In this document: piece by piece, positions 1 to 8,266 of the stretch | Numbering within the stretch: position 1 is the stretch's first letter | Layout: each line of letters begins with the position of its first letter | Source of the DNA: Peribacillus deserti | GTDB lineage: Bacteria > Bacillota > Bacilli > Bacillales > DSM-1321 | Length of the DNA stretch: 64,000 nucleotides | NCBI RefSeq assembly: GCF_002863585.1 | Contig: NZ_PGUY01000050.1 | Location: 1 to 64,000, forward strand | Direction: 5' to 3' | The notes under the pieces: model-generated | The model's input: the letters and a program-made list of their open reading frames with translations, nothing else | The model's database searches: none | What the model was told of the DNA's origin: nothing | Program-made: the position numbers and the translations under genes

Positions 1-139
1 CTCCTCGGCTTCGCCTGTGGGGTCTCACCTGTCCCGCTGCTCCCGCAGGAGTCTCGCACCTTACGTTACAATCAACCTGTTTAACAATAGGATAGGTTCA
101 CCGAACTATTAAAAAACAACAATCTTTTAGAAAAGAGCC
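1..139 (-). repeat. MITE-like repeat, copy 1 (cut by window edge)
   Basis: Right part of the 220-bp family described at 16938-17155, in reverse orientation. The end sequence (reverse complement GGCTCTTTTCTAAAAGATTG) closes at 139. It lies inside a HAD hydrolase reading frame and supplies that frame's premature stop. The other end is outside the window. Confidence 0.85.
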
Positions 140-297
140 TTTGTAAAAGAGAAAAGAAGTCTGCCAGATTTTTTCAATCTCATCAGCTCTTTGTCTACCT
201 CTGGGAACAAAGTAAACTCCCCTGGATAAACTACATCACTGCCACCGCCGATCGTTCCATCTCTGTCAATAAAGATAGCTTGTATAGTCTCTAGCAT
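127..297 (-). pseudogene. HAD-superfamily hydrolase, N-terminal fragment interrupted by MITE
   Basis: The first roughly 50 codons encode a HAD class IIIA phosphatase start: a hydrophobic strand followed by the motif I sequence FIDRDGTIGG, in which the first Asp is the nucleophile of the family. The frame runs to LLFSFT and then enters the terminal inverted repeat of the MITE, which adds KALF and a stop. HAD proteins need about 150 more residues with motifs II-IV, so this gene is disrupted. The downstream half should lie just left of the window beyond the other MITE end. The broken Nudix gene upstream is on the same strand and may be a former operon partner. Substrate is unknown. Confidence 0.7.
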
Positions 298-364
298 ACT
301 AGTTCCCCTTCCCCGCAGTCATATTTTTTTTTAGCAGAAAACTTTAATAAACTCGAATTCAAAA

Positions 365-834
365 TCAGGAAGTAGAAATAAAATCAAAAACTTTCACATC
401 GATTTCATCAATGAAACCAATCTCTTCCTTTAGATCCCAAAGCATAATTTGGGAAGTTTCCCCGTTCTCTTAAAAAGGATGTAATTGTTCAATACTTGCC
501 ATATATATCGGGTTATATTTGATGCTTCCATTTGACTGGTTTTGTACCTTTAGCAATCCCTTAAACTCTAAATCCGTCACGAGCTGGCCGGTTTCTTCAT
601 ATTGTTCTCTCGCCGCACAGTCTTTAGGAGTTTCATGGCCTTCTCTGCTTCCGGCAGGTATTTCCCATTGGCCTTTCCTGATGTTATAACAATTAAGAAT
701 TTTCCGTTACAAGCAATAATCGCAAATGAACCAGCCAATGGCTGGTATGTAAGAAGGGCAAATTCAGATATATGTAAAAACCCTAGAAATTTAAAACCAT
801 TATTCTTAAGGACGTTCAAATGGCAGACCCCCAT
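365..834 (-). pseudogene. Nudix hydrolase, frameshifted and with a nonsense codon
   Basis: Joining two frames gives a Nudix protein of about 155 residues. The N-terminal part (to FLIV, near 690) is in one frame. After a one-base loss near 685 (FLIVYNIRKGQW expected) the second frame carries a full Nudix box: G-x5-E-x7-RE-x-x-EE-x-G within GSREGHETPKDCAAREQYEE. A TAA then interrupts the frame after QLHPF, but the same frame continues with ENGETSQIMLWDLKEEIGF and ends at 365, so a sense codon probably mutated to TAA. Nudix enzymes hydrolyse nucleoside diphosphate derivatives; the substrate cannot be told. It stands next to the interrupted HAD gene. Confidence 0.7.
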
Positions 835-928
835 GTTTCCATCGCATTTTTTAGTGATTTACTTAATCTCCTAATTATTTCGTATTCTTTTTGCATGCAA
901 TAAAGGTAGATGTATCACTCTTAATATA

Positions 929-1726
929 TTAAATCTTAATAGCCAGTTTAATAGAAACTTGCATGGACTCCCAAAAAATTCCTTCGTCATTTAGAGAAAG
1001 TAATTCTTCTTTTAGGTCTTTTTCAAAGTAAGGAGTTTTTTCACCCAGAAATCGCTTGGATCCGTATGAGGTTGAATATAAGTTTCCAATGATATCATCC
1101 ACAGACCACTTTTTTTCATGCTGCGGCAGGGTTTGGGTTTCTAAAGTAAATCTGGATTCTCTTACAATCTGTTCATGGCTAATTGATGGATGGGTATACA
1201 CAGCTTCACCAGCTTTTCTTTTGATGCCGTACCAGCGTTTGACCACTTCATTTACTTTTCTCTTCCACGCCGGGGGCTCCAGGTCTGGCGTGGAATAATC
1301 AATGATAGCGGCTCCTCCCCCGGTGTGAATCATATCGTATAATATACTCAATGTTTCTTCTCTTTTCATCCAGTGAAATGCCTGTGCTATGGTAACTAAC
1401 TTAAAAGGGCTGTTATGATATTGATTCCGAAAGGATTGTAAGTCACCCAAAAACCAGTTTAGATTCTCCAGCCTTTGCTCCCTGCATAAACGGACAGCTT
1501 CATCTATCATTTCAGGTTCTGTATCAACACCGGTTATTTCCTGAAACCAGTCGGTAAATCTAAGGGAAAGTCTTCCGTTGCCGCAGCCTAGATCGAGCAT
1601 AACTCCCTGGCCATCCAGCGAAAACCGGTTAATTAGATATCGTATAAGTGAGCCAGGATAGACGGGTCTATATCGAGAATAGTAGAAAGCTGTCCCTTTA
1701 AATAAGTCCGGACCATATGATTTCAT
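929..1726 (-). CDS. Class I SAM-dependent methyltransferase
   Basis: A 265-residue protein with a Rossmann-type methyltransferase domain. Motif I DLGCGNGRLSL lies near residue 45 and binds the SAM carboxypropyl group; an acidic residue follows at the end of strand 2 (TGVDTEPEM). The YYSRYRPVYP N-terminus and the AFHWM stretch near residue 118 are typical of the UbiE/COQ5-like type-11 group found as stand-alone genes in Bacilli. The acceptor substrate is unknown. The gene is monocistronic or lightly coupled to the Nif3-like gene upstream on the same strand, 35 nt away. Confidence 0.85.
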   Translation of the reverse strand: MKSYGPDLFKGTAFYYSRYRPVYPGSLIRYLINRFSLDGQGVMLDLGCGNGRLSLRFTDWFQEITGVDTEPEMIDEAVRLCREQRLENLNWFLGDLQSFRNQYHNSPFKLVTIAQAFHWMKREETLSILYDMIHTGGGAAIIDYSTPDLEPPAWKRKVNEVVKRWYGIKRKAGEAVYTHPSISHEQIVRESRFTLETQTLPQHEKKWSVDDIIGNLYSTSYGSKRFLGEKTPYFEKDLKEELLSLNDEGIFWESMQVSIKLAIKI

Positions 1727-1761
1727 CTGTATTCCCCCTATTAAACTTTGAACTTATCGGT

Positions 1762-2685
1762 CTACAACCACCACTTTTCCTGAGGTATGAGGACCGTCTC
1801 TATGCCAATTGTATGTTCAAGCCATTCCTTTATCAGTGTCTTCTTTACAAGATATTCTGATGCGGAATGTGAGACGCCGATCAGCGACATAGAGGTCGTT
1901 GATGCAAACTCTTTCATAGCGCTGAATTTCTCTCTCCCATACGCGTTGTCAATATGACAGTGTATTTCCCCAGTAATGTACGCGTGTACTCCTTTTTTCT
2001 CTGCTGCTTCCATCCAATGGACTTTATCTCCGCAGCCAGCAACTATAGCTATTTTCTGAATATCAGGATGTTTCTGTCCATCAAAATCAACATATGGAAT
2101 TTCGAATATTTGTTTTAATGAATGGATTAAGCTGTTTGTATCCGTGGGATCAATATGGCAAATTAAAATCAGGGGAGTTTTATTTACATGGATTGGCACA
2201 AGCCCATCCACAATCTCAGCATTCAGGATGCGGGCTATGGCAGCACTGGTGCCTAATGATGAATGATAATCCAGAGGAACATGACATGTATAAACGGATA
2301 GCTTTTTGTCTTTTATTCCTCTGATCCAATTTTCTTTTATAGGTACGAAACCCTTTCCCCATCTGCCCCTAGGGTCACCACATTCCATTAACAAAGGGTG
2401 GTGCATGAACAAAAGATCTCCCTCACTGCTTTTTTCTATAAAGTGTTCAAGAACATGGTCCGTCGGAAAGACTGCCAGAAATATTCGGTGGACAAAAGGA
2501 GAACCTTTGATCAACAAACCATTAAAACGCTGGGTGAAAGGAAATTCGAATTGTGATTTCCAATCAAAAAGTACCGAATCATAAGCATCCGGCAAAAACC
2601 GGCTAAAGGCAGGATCTTTTCCAAAATTCTCAAGGGCAAACTCCTGGTCCATTATTACAACCAATTCCTCCAACCGCACTACCAT
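1762..2685 (-). CDS. Nif3-like dinuclear metal centre protein
   Basis: A 307-residue member of the NIF3/YbgI/YqfO family. Visible family features are HHPLL near residue 95, in which the His pair binds metal, a mid-protein metal or turn motif (ITGEIHCH), and a C-terminal GVSHSASEYL segment with the last His ligand. The family forms toroidal hexamers with a two-metal site. It has been annotated as GTP cyclohydrolase 1 type 2, but the biochemical role is unsettled. It is shorter than YqfO because the inserted CutA-like domain is missing. A second start (MDQEF, codon 12) is possible. Confidence 0.8.
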   Translation of the reverse strand: MVVRLEELVVIMDQEFALENFGKDPAFSRFLPDAYDSVLFDWKSQFEFPFTQRFNGLLIKGSPFVHRIFLAVFPTDHVLEHFIEKSSEGDLLFMHHPLLMECGDPRGRWGKGFVPIKENWIRGIKDKKLSVYTCHVPLDYHSSLGTSAAIARILNAEIVDGLVPIHVNKTPLILICHIDPTDTNSLIHSLKQIFEIPYVDFDGQKHPDIQKIAIVAGCGDKVHWMEAAEKKGVHAYITGEIHCHIDNAYGREKFSAMKEFASTTSMSLIGVSHSASEYLVKKTLIKEWLEHTIGIETVLIPQEKWWL

Positions 2686-2819
2686 TCTCCCCCTTTTGTT
2701 TTCTCTATAAGTTTCTTTTCATATATTTAACCACCGGCTATATAGTCATCGAATAATAAACTGCTCTCTTAAACTCCAGCTGCCTGCCGGAGTATATGAT
2801 TTGAAAAAATAAAAAAAAC

Positions 2820-2836
2820 CGGGAAAAGAATTCCCG
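2820..2836 (-). terminator. Rho-independent terminator
   Basis: Stem CGGGAA/TTCCCG. On the minus strand it is followed by a run of eight T. It would stop transcription coming leftward through the MITE. Confidence 0.6.
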
Positions 2837-2848
2837 TTTAATTTTAAA

Positions 2849-3270
2849 GGCTGTTTTCGCAAACTTTGTTGTTATTGAACAAGGAGGTAGATTTCCACTA
2901 CAGGATGCTCGCTTTCCGCGGGGCGGGCGCTGAGCCTCCTCGGCTTCGCCTATGGGGTCTCACCTGATCGAAAAGCGGAGGACGGTGCTTTTCAAGAAAA
3001 GATCCATCCCAACTGAATGATGATCTTTTTAATTAAAGGCTAAACGCTTAAAGAAAAGCAGACACCTGACCGGCATAAGACTAGCGGCAGTAAAAGGCCG
3101 ATTTTGCCTTTTAATGGCGATTGGCTTATGACCGAAGGTGTCAGTCCGGAGCTGGACAATACCCGCTGCTCCCGCAGGAGTCTCGCACCTTACGTTCCAA
3201 TCGACCTGAATGAACAATAGGGTGACGTAATAAAACATATTAAAAAACAACAATCTTTTAGAAAAGAGCC
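2849..3270 (-). repeat. MITE-like repeat, copy 2, with nested second repeat
   Basis: Reverse orientation. Both ends match the family (GGCTGTTTTCGCAAACTTTG and, at the right, the complement of GGCTCTTTTCTAAAAGATTG). The flanks carry a perfect 9-bp direct repeat, AATTTTAAA (2840-2848 and 3271-3279). Between about 2966 and 3162 a second repeat (rep2) is inserted. It starts GATCGAAAAGCGGAGG and ends CCGGAGCTGGACAA, and contains an inverted pair GGCATAAG/GGCTTATG. Confidence 0.9.
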
Positions 3271-3274
3271 AATT

Positions 3275-3418
3275 TTAAAGATGATCTGTTTTCTTTGAGT
3301 AGCTATGTTTACCCATTTCCTTATTATGTTCTTCCTGGATGTTTTTTTCACGGTTCCTTGCGTTGTTGTCCTCCGGCAGCTTATTATCATCTTTTGTTGT
3401 AGGATTTGATTTGACCAT
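3275..3418 (-). CDS. Small hydrophilic protein, 47 aa
   Basis: Starts at ATG 3418 behind an AAAGGAGGAGC ribosome site at good spacing; the open frame extends upstream but that part has no ribosome site. The product is highly polar (many Asn, Lys, Glu, Asp) with no membrane segment, in the style of the small spore-enriched proteins of Bacilli, but I do not recognise a family. Its last codons and stop lie in the 9-bp target duplication of MITE copy 2, so the insertion abuts the gene end. An original C-terminus may have been altered. Confidence 0.5.
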   Translation of the reverse strand: MVKSNPTTKDDNKLPEDNNARNREKNIQEEHNKEMGKHSYSKKTDHL

Positions 3419-3668
3419 GCAAGCTCCTCCTTTTCGCCAAAATATGATAATAAGGTGTGCCTTTAAGTTGCAATTTATGTATGACTTCGGCATATCTTTA
3501 ACATTTGCTGAATTCTCAAGCATTGTTGCCTCAAAATGCATGTACTACAGTTTTTAAGAATGGTTCCGGGGAAGCGCCAGGTATTTACGGAATTTTGCTG
3601 GAGTTCCTTTGGAAATACCTGTCCCTATAAGCAGCTCATCCCCAATGACACAGCCAAGAAACGCAGCC

Positions 3669-4088
3669 TCAATCAGGATATCTTTGTTTCAATAATTCCA
3701 CTGATTGAACAATGAGTGCTTTTATAATGTCTATATCAACATCCGCTAATTTATTGATATACACACATGCCTTTCCTGTGGTATGCTTTCCTAATTTCTG
3801 TAACAATTGTTCTCTCTCCTGATCGCCAGGAGCAAAATATAAACTGATTTTGGCCTTGCGGGGAGAAAAGCCAACAAGAGGTGCATCGCCTTCGTGGCCC
3901 GATTCATATTTATAATGATACGAACCAAAGCCAATAATGCTCGGTCCCCACATTTTTGCAGTATAGCCCGTAGTTTCAGTAAAGATGTCCAGTAACTTGT
4001 ATGCATCTTCCCGTTTTTTGGGACTTTCCACCGCTTCAATAAACTCTATCACATTGTTCTCTGTTTCTTTTGTTTTAAGTTCATACAT
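3669..4088 (-). CDS. DUF1801 domain protein
   Basis: A 139-residue protein matching the DUF1801 (YdhG-like) pattern: N-terminal helix, a TGYTAKMWGPSIIGFGSYHY core, and a SLYFAPGD strand in the middle, with a terminal helix. Function is unknown. The gene is followed 17 nt upstream by a membrane-protein gene on the same strand, so they may be co-transcribed. Length is normal for the family. Confidence 0.8.
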   Translation of the reverse strand: MYELKTKETENNVIEFIEAVESPKKREDAYKLLDIFTETTGYTAKMWGPSIIGFGSYHYKYESGHEGDAPLVGFSPRKAKISLYFAPGDQEREQLLQKLGKHTTGKACVYINKLADVDIDIIKALIVQSVELLKQRYPD

Positions 4089-4105
4089 AGTACCCCCTCC
4101 TAATT

Positions 4106-4594
4106 TTACGTTAACTTTCTATAAAAACGTTCCAATAAGTTAAAGTAATACACGCCGGCAGCAACCAGGAATCCTATTCCACTGCATATAAAAACAAATG
4201 AAAGGAGTTCCCCGCCGTGTGTAGGGGAATCTAGAATGAATATACTCAGAGAGGATGAGATCACTCCTAAGACTAACAAAAAAATTGAAAATGCTGTTTT
4301 AGCTTTTCCCAGAAATTTATATCCTGTAAGAATAGCGAGATAAAAAGCAACGAATAGCATGATCATCGGAAACAATGGTTTATATTTTGCTGCATAAACA
4401 AAATAATCCAATTGAGAAATTTCGCTGATTCCCTCCACATGTTCCATGCCTCCCTGGAACAAAGGTGTAAAGAATAGGGTATACTTCCAATCATAAGGGT
4501 CATCCAGTAAAGCACTTCCTTCGTACCATGACACCAAACCGCAGAATAGGAGTACACCACATGCTAAACCTGCCTGAATGCTATATCTAAACAA
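4106..4594 (-). CDS. Four-helix membrane protein, DUF4306-like
   Basis: A 162-residue integral membrane protein. Hydrophobic helices lie near residues 5-23, 75-92, 98-118 and 128-150, with an external-looking loop after helix 1. The layout and the first helix (a Gly/Ala-rich stretch followed by W-E-G-S-A-L) resemble YjdJ/DUF4306 proteins of Bacillus, a tentative family call. Function is unknown. Upstream of and probably co-transcribed with the DUF1801 gene. Confidence 0.55.
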   Translation of the reverse strand: MFRYSIQAGLACGVLLFCGLVSWYEGSALLDDPYDWKYTLFFTPLFQGGMEHVEGISEISQLDYFVYAAKYKPLFPMIMLFVAFYLAILTGYKFLGKAKTAFSIFLLVLGVISSSLSIFILDSPTHGGELLSFVFICSGIGFLVAAGVYYFNLLERFYRKLT

Positions 4595-4659
4595 TGGTTA
4601 TCACCTCATATACAAATATAACATTCCAAATATTGGCTGGTAAACATTTTCTCAATATG

Positions 4660-5079
4660 TTATCCATTTTCTGTATTGTTTAGGTTTAGGGTCTGAAATA
4701 GGTCCACTATCTTTCCTGATACTATTTCAGGCCTTACATCCAGGCTCATCAGGCTGCTAATATCTACCCATTCAGGCTGATAGGTCCCCTGCCCGTTTTC
4801 ATTGAACTCCTCTCCCTCTCCTTCCCCAAATGTACCTCCTGTTATTTCAGCAAGGTAAAAATATTGTGTACCATTATATTCAGCCGTCTCAAATAACTGT
4901 CTAATCCGGATTGTTACTCCCAGTTCCTCGTAAGCTTCCCGTTCAGCCGCTGCTTCAGGTGATTCCCCTCTTTCAACTCCCCCTCCTGGAAAGACATAGT
5001 ATATACATTGATTCCATTCCCTTCTGATCAGAGCTACCTTTTGGTTTTCTATAACGATTGCAGACCCTCTATTTCGCAT
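4660..5079 (-). CDS. Nudix hydrolase
   Basis: A 139-residue Nudix protein with an intact box GGGVERGESPEAAAEREAYE followed by ELG; the Glu residues bind Mg2+ for pyrophosphate hydrolysis. The N-terminal strand (RNRGSAIVIENQKVALIRRE) and a C-terminal WVDI segment are typical of the small MutT-like proteins. Substrate unknown. Unlike the Nudix copy at 365-834 this one is open throughout. Confidence 0.85.
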   Translation of the reverse strand: MRNRGSAIVIENQKVALIRREWNQCIYYVFPGGGVERGESPEAAAEREAYEELGVTIRIRQLFETAEYNGTQYFYLAEITGGTFGEGEGEEFNENGQGTYQPEWVDISSLMSLDVRPEIVSGKIVDLFQTLNLNNTENG

Positions 5080-5242
5080 TTTCTTTTAATCCCCATTTGC
5101 TTTTTAACTTGCGCTTACTGTTTAACATACTAGTAAGCTTTTAATTAGTAATTAGACACACCTCCTTTAATTCCTTCTTTAACTTTTTTTCAAATAATGA
5201 CCTAAGGAACAGGAGCCAAATAAACTTTTCCAAAACAAAATA

Positions 5243-5256
5243 GGAACATTTGTTCC
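5243..5256 (+). promoter_or_regulatory. LexA (SOS) box upstream of yolD
   Basis: Perfect palindrome GGAACATTTGTTCC, fitting the B. subtilis LexA/DinR consensus GAAC-N4-GTTC. It sits 39 nt before the yolD start, just upstream of a TATACT sequence (5267-5272) that could serve as -10. Confidence 0.8.
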
Positions 5257-5294
5257 TGTTTGAGAGTATACTAAACAGTGAGGGGGAATTATTC

Positions 5295-5642
5295 ATGTCA
5301 CTCAGAGACCGCGGAAAAATAAAATGGCATGGTGCGTTTTTTATGCCTGAACACATAGCGATGTTAAGGGGGGTCACAACGGACTATTACAAACTGGAAA
5401 AACCCATTCTGGATGAATATCAAATCCAAGAATTTGAAAGCAAGATTTGCTTAGCGATGGAATTTGCCTTTTTACTCCAAATTACTATATGGGACGACGG
5501 TTTTAACAAAGAATATACGGGGCTGGCACACCGTTTGGATGCGATAAACAAGATCATTTATCTAGAGCTTAATACTCCGGAGGCGTGTTTAATGAAAATG
5601 CTTTTTGCTGATATCGTCAAAGTTGAAGTCATAGAGAGATAG
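5295..5642 (+). CDS. yolD: YolD-like family protein
   Basis: A 115-residue YolD-like protein. The family signature is visible in RDRGKIKW near the N-terminus and MPEH about ten residues later. The start at 5295 follows AGGGGGAA at good spacing; the longer frame from 5250 begins inside the SOS box. YolD-like genes commonly precede a Y-family polymerase gene (UvrX/YqjW) and are thought to assist it. Here no such gene follows, so this is an orphan copy. Expression is expected to rise on DNA damage because of the LexA box. Confidence 0.8.
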   Translation: MSLRDRGKIKWHGAFFMPEHIAMLRGVTTDYYKLEKPILDEYQIQEFESKICLAMEFAFLLQITIWDDGFNKEYTGLAHRLDAINKIIYLELNTPEACLMKMLFADIVKVEVIER

Positions 5643-6155
5643 CTCCGAGACAGGCTAAATGGCAATAGCTGCATTTACGCTAATTGGCTTTTTTTACCTA
5701 AGCATGGACATCCTGTATAGAATGCAACCCCAGCCGAAAGCTTTATTTAATTACATGTATTAAACCCACGAAAATAATTCTATCTTTGTACGGCTTTCTT
5801 ATGGGCGTGAAGGCAGCCTGATGGTGGTCGGCAGCAATACTTATAAAGAATTATGTTCATGTAATAATTGGTTATTCGGTTAAAAGCGTATTTTACTGCC
5901 TTCTGCCGTGTTGGAGAAATAAGGGCCACTATTTGTGAAGGACCATTTTGGAGCAGAACTATACATATACTTCTATTTTTAATTAATGTAGCTCTCCCAG
6001 CTCTTAGAATCAATTCGTTAAAACTCAGGCTTAACATATCTAAAGGAGCTAGAATGATAAATAATGCTTAAGAAGTACTTTGTGGTATATATACTCTGAT
6101 CACCGAGCAGGATCCGCTGCTTAATGGCAGCGCGTTAATAAAATAAAACAAAAAA
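5643..6155. other. Region without a convincing gene
   Basis: Open frames on both strands here are short and overlap one another. A 34-codon frame at 5659-5763 encodes one hydrophobic stretch but lacks a ribosome site. The region is where a polymerase gene might once have followed yolD; no trace of one is visible. Confidence 0.5.
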
Positions 6156-6180
6156 GGCTGCCAAAACTTACCCGGCAGCC
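6156..6180 (-). terminator. Terminator of the pnuC operon
   Basis: Stem GGCTGCC/GGCAGCC with a T6 run on the minus strand. It closes the leftward pnuC transcript. Confidence 0.8.
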
Positions 6181-6182
6181 GA

Positions 6183-6206
6183 GGAACTTCCAAGTGGAGA
6201 AGTTCC
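6183..6206 (+). terminator. Rightward terminator hairpin
   Basis: Stem GGAACTTC/GAAGTTCC followed by TTTTTT on the plus strand. It adjoins the minus-strand terminator, so the two together insulate both directions. Confidence 0.65.
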
Positions 6207-6280
6207 TTTTTTAATTTACCCTGATTTTCCCCACTTTTATAACAAAAGCTGAGGTTATGAATAAGCTTATCATCTAGTAA

Positions 6281-6418
6281 CTATATTTTTCCAGTAATCC
6301 GGCTGCTTGTCTTCGCTCTTTTCACAATAAATTGGTCATTTAATAATTTCTTAATGTAACGTTCGAAAGCCATATGAAGGGGCAGGAATTTCCATCCGTA
6401 CATTCCCGTTTTTCTCAT
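6281..6418 (-). pseudogene. nadR: NadR-type nicotinamide ribonucleotide enzyme, remnant
   Basis: A 45-codon frame begins 2 nt after the pnuC stop. Its first 16 residues, MRKTGMYGWKFLPLHM, match the start of NadR-type nicotinamide-nucleotide adenylyltransferases (normally a YGGKF...LHMGH nucleotide-binding start). The remaining residues do not continue the domain, as expected after a large internal deletion joining the N-terminus to sequence near the old gene end. NadR proteins phosphorylate imported nicotinamide riboside and often sit beside pnuC. The Gly to Trp change in the motif also fits decay. Confidence 0.55.
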
Positions 6419-6420
6419 GG

Positions 6421-7155
6421 TCATGCAGCTCTCACTCCAGGTGCCTTTTGTTCTCTAGCCATTTTCAGCCAGTTCATATACCCATAAACACTGTTAAACA
6501 AAAATGCAGTCCACATGACTAACACGGTATAATCGTTTCCACCTGTTTTTAAAGCCGTTCCCCAAAGTACAATAGAAAGCATATTTACGGCAATCCACAC
6601 CACCCATTGTTCCGCATAGCACTTTAGCATAAGAATTTGAGCCCCGATGGATAATACAACTGCGAACGAATCCACATGAACCTGCTTGCCGCCAATTTTC
6701 GTCAGCAGAATAGCATATATGAACGATGCAGCGAGAGTAAGGACAATAAAAGTAATCCATGCTTTCGCATTCATTCGTTTAACCGCGACATCTTCACCTT
6801 TAACACTTTCGCTTGTTTGGTTCTTTCTCCATAAGTAAATGCCGATAAATTGGATCGGTAGGTAAAACAGTCCATTCAGCATGGCTTCTCCGTATAGCTG
6901 ATACGTATAAGAGATGTAAGCATAAGCAGCGGTCTGAATGATGCCAAAGTAGTAATTGCTGATTTTCCCTTTTGCAACCAAGACAACGCATAACATTCCT
7001 GAAATGGAGCTGATTAAGCCTAACATCGTATCATCCCAGGTAAAAAATAAATATAAATTTACTGCAGTAAAAACGGCCAGCCATACTTTTTCAAACAGCG
7101 TCCAGTCTTTAAACAAATAAATCTCTCCAATTCTATTCATCATAATGCAGCTCAT
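6421..7155 (-). CDS. pnuC: Nicotinamide riboside transporter PnuC
   Basis: A 244-residue membrane protein of the PnuC family with seven predicted helices. The family motif is seen as QWVVWIAVN in the C-terminal half; GLFYLPIQFIG and a basic loop (LWRKNQ) are also typical. PnuC moves nicotinamide riboside by facilitated diffusion and depends on intracellular phosphorylation to trap it. The start at 7155 overlaps by ATGA with the stop of a small membrane ORF, so translation is coupled. Downstream is a deleted nadR, so the trapping kinase must be elsewhere or lost. Confidence 0.9.
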   Translation of the reverse strand: MSCIMMNRIGEIYLFKDWTLFEKVWLAVFTAVNLYLFFTWDDTMLGLISSISGMLCVVLVAKGKISNYYFGIIQTAAYAYISYTYQLYGEAMLNGLFYLPIQFIGIYLWRKNQTSESVKGEDVAVKRMNAKAWITFIVLTLAASFIYAILLTKIGGKQVHVDSFAVVLSIGAQILMLKCYAEQWVVWIAVNMLSIVLWGTALKTGGNDYTVLVMWTAFLFNSVYGYMNWLKMAREQKAPGVRAA

Positions 7156-7316
7156 TTTTCGTTTTTCTGTTTACTCTTGAGCCATAGTCCTGGAATGGAT
7201 GCAATAATCAAAGCACTTATCAAGTAAAGATTTTCATGGGTGTCAATAGTTACCGTATAGCAGAGCAATAAAACAGAAGTCACCCAGCATATAAGAGTCC
7301 ATAAGTATTTATCCAG
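7152..7316 (-). CDS. Small membrane protein coupled to pnuC, probable CTG start
   Basis: A 54-codon frame encodes a hydrophobic protein with two likely membrane helices (LWTLICWVTSVLLLCY and LYLISALIIASIPGLWL) and a basic tail. No ATG, GTG or TTG fits. A strong AAGGAGGTG ribosome site lies 8 nt before an in-frame CTG at 7316; an in-frame GTG exists but is part of that site. The stop overlaps the pnuC start (ATGA), the classical sign of coupled translation. A role with PnuC is an inference from position only. Confidence 0.6.
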   Translation of the reverse strand: MDKYLWTLICWVTSVLLLCYTVTIDTHENLYLISALIIASIPGLWLKSKQKNEK

Positions 7317-7358
7317 TATATACACCTCCTTAGGAATAGCTCGCCGAAGCTCTTCCTC

Positions 7359-8196
7359 CTAGCTCCACATTTTCCTTATCTCTTCCACTACGACATCTGG
7401 TTTATCCCAATGAAGCAGATGGGTTGAATCCTTGACCAGTCTCACTTTTCCCCTGGTTTTTTGTTCAAATAACTCGCTCGTTAAAGATCTAGGCCTGCCA
7501 ATCCTCTCGAAGATCTGCCCTTAATAGGAGAATGAATGAGGGCAGCAAATGATATATTTCTTCCGTTTCATTTTTATTTATGGCTCTGATAACAGCTCTC
7601 GCGGTTTCCCCGCTGGCGTGCCAGATCACTTTACCATCTGCTTCTTTACCAAGATCCCGAACAGCCGTCTCCAGTAATGGAGACCACCTTGATTAAGCTG
7701 CCTTCTATGCAGTTAAGAAATCATCCCAGCTGTTAAACACATATTCATTAAAATTCTTCTCATAATAGGCAGCCTCTTTCTCCATTGTTTCTCCCTTCCG
7801 CCATTTAGTCTGGTACCCGCCATCAACCAGAATGGCACTCAAGACTTTTTCAGGGAACATACTTAGATAAAATAATGATGTAAAACTTCCCCAGGAGTGA
7901 GATAAAAAGTAAAACGTATTGATTTCGAGTTTTTCTGGGATTTGATTCACCCAGGCAGCGAGGTGAGGATATTCATATTCTTCTAGTTCTGCAAAAGGAG
8001 AGGTTTTTCCGTGCCCAGGCATAGCTATCGCGATCAGGCAAAAATATTCCTTTAATTTTTCCGCTAATTCAATAAAACTAAATCCAGTACTGCCTAATCC
8101 ATGAAGACAAAAAATAACCGGCTTCCTTCTAGAACCCCATTCTGTTATATGTACATCCATATTCTCTTCTTTAATAAAATATCTTTTCATATCCAT
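7359..8196 (-). pseudogene. Alpha/beta hydrolase, multiply frameshifted
   Basis: The first 163 codons (to 7705) encode an alpha/beta hydrolase: HG oxyanion motif CLHGLGSTG, GHGKT, and a nucleophile elbow SHSWGS in place of the usual G-x-S-x-G. The frame then stops, but the other frames of the same strand carry the rest: WSPLLETAVRDLGKEADGK in one and DSTHLLHWDKPDVVVEEI in another, the latter with the catalytic His near the C-terminus. At least two frame changes and extra stops separate them. The start follows AGGTGAGG. It was probably an esterase or lipase of about 275 residues. Confidence 0.75.
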
Positions 8197-8266
8197 TTAC
8201 AGCCTCACCTACATAACTATTAATAAAAATCGTTTTTTAGAATCAAAGATCTAATTTTTTTTGACT

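Noticed and set aside
3555-3668. Remnant of a hexapeptide-repeat transferase
   Set aside because: Minus-strand stretch GCVIGDELLIGTGISKGTPA is suggestive, but too short and without context.
5659-5763. 34-codon hydrophobic frame
   Set aside because: Protein-like but without a ribosome site; evidence too thin.
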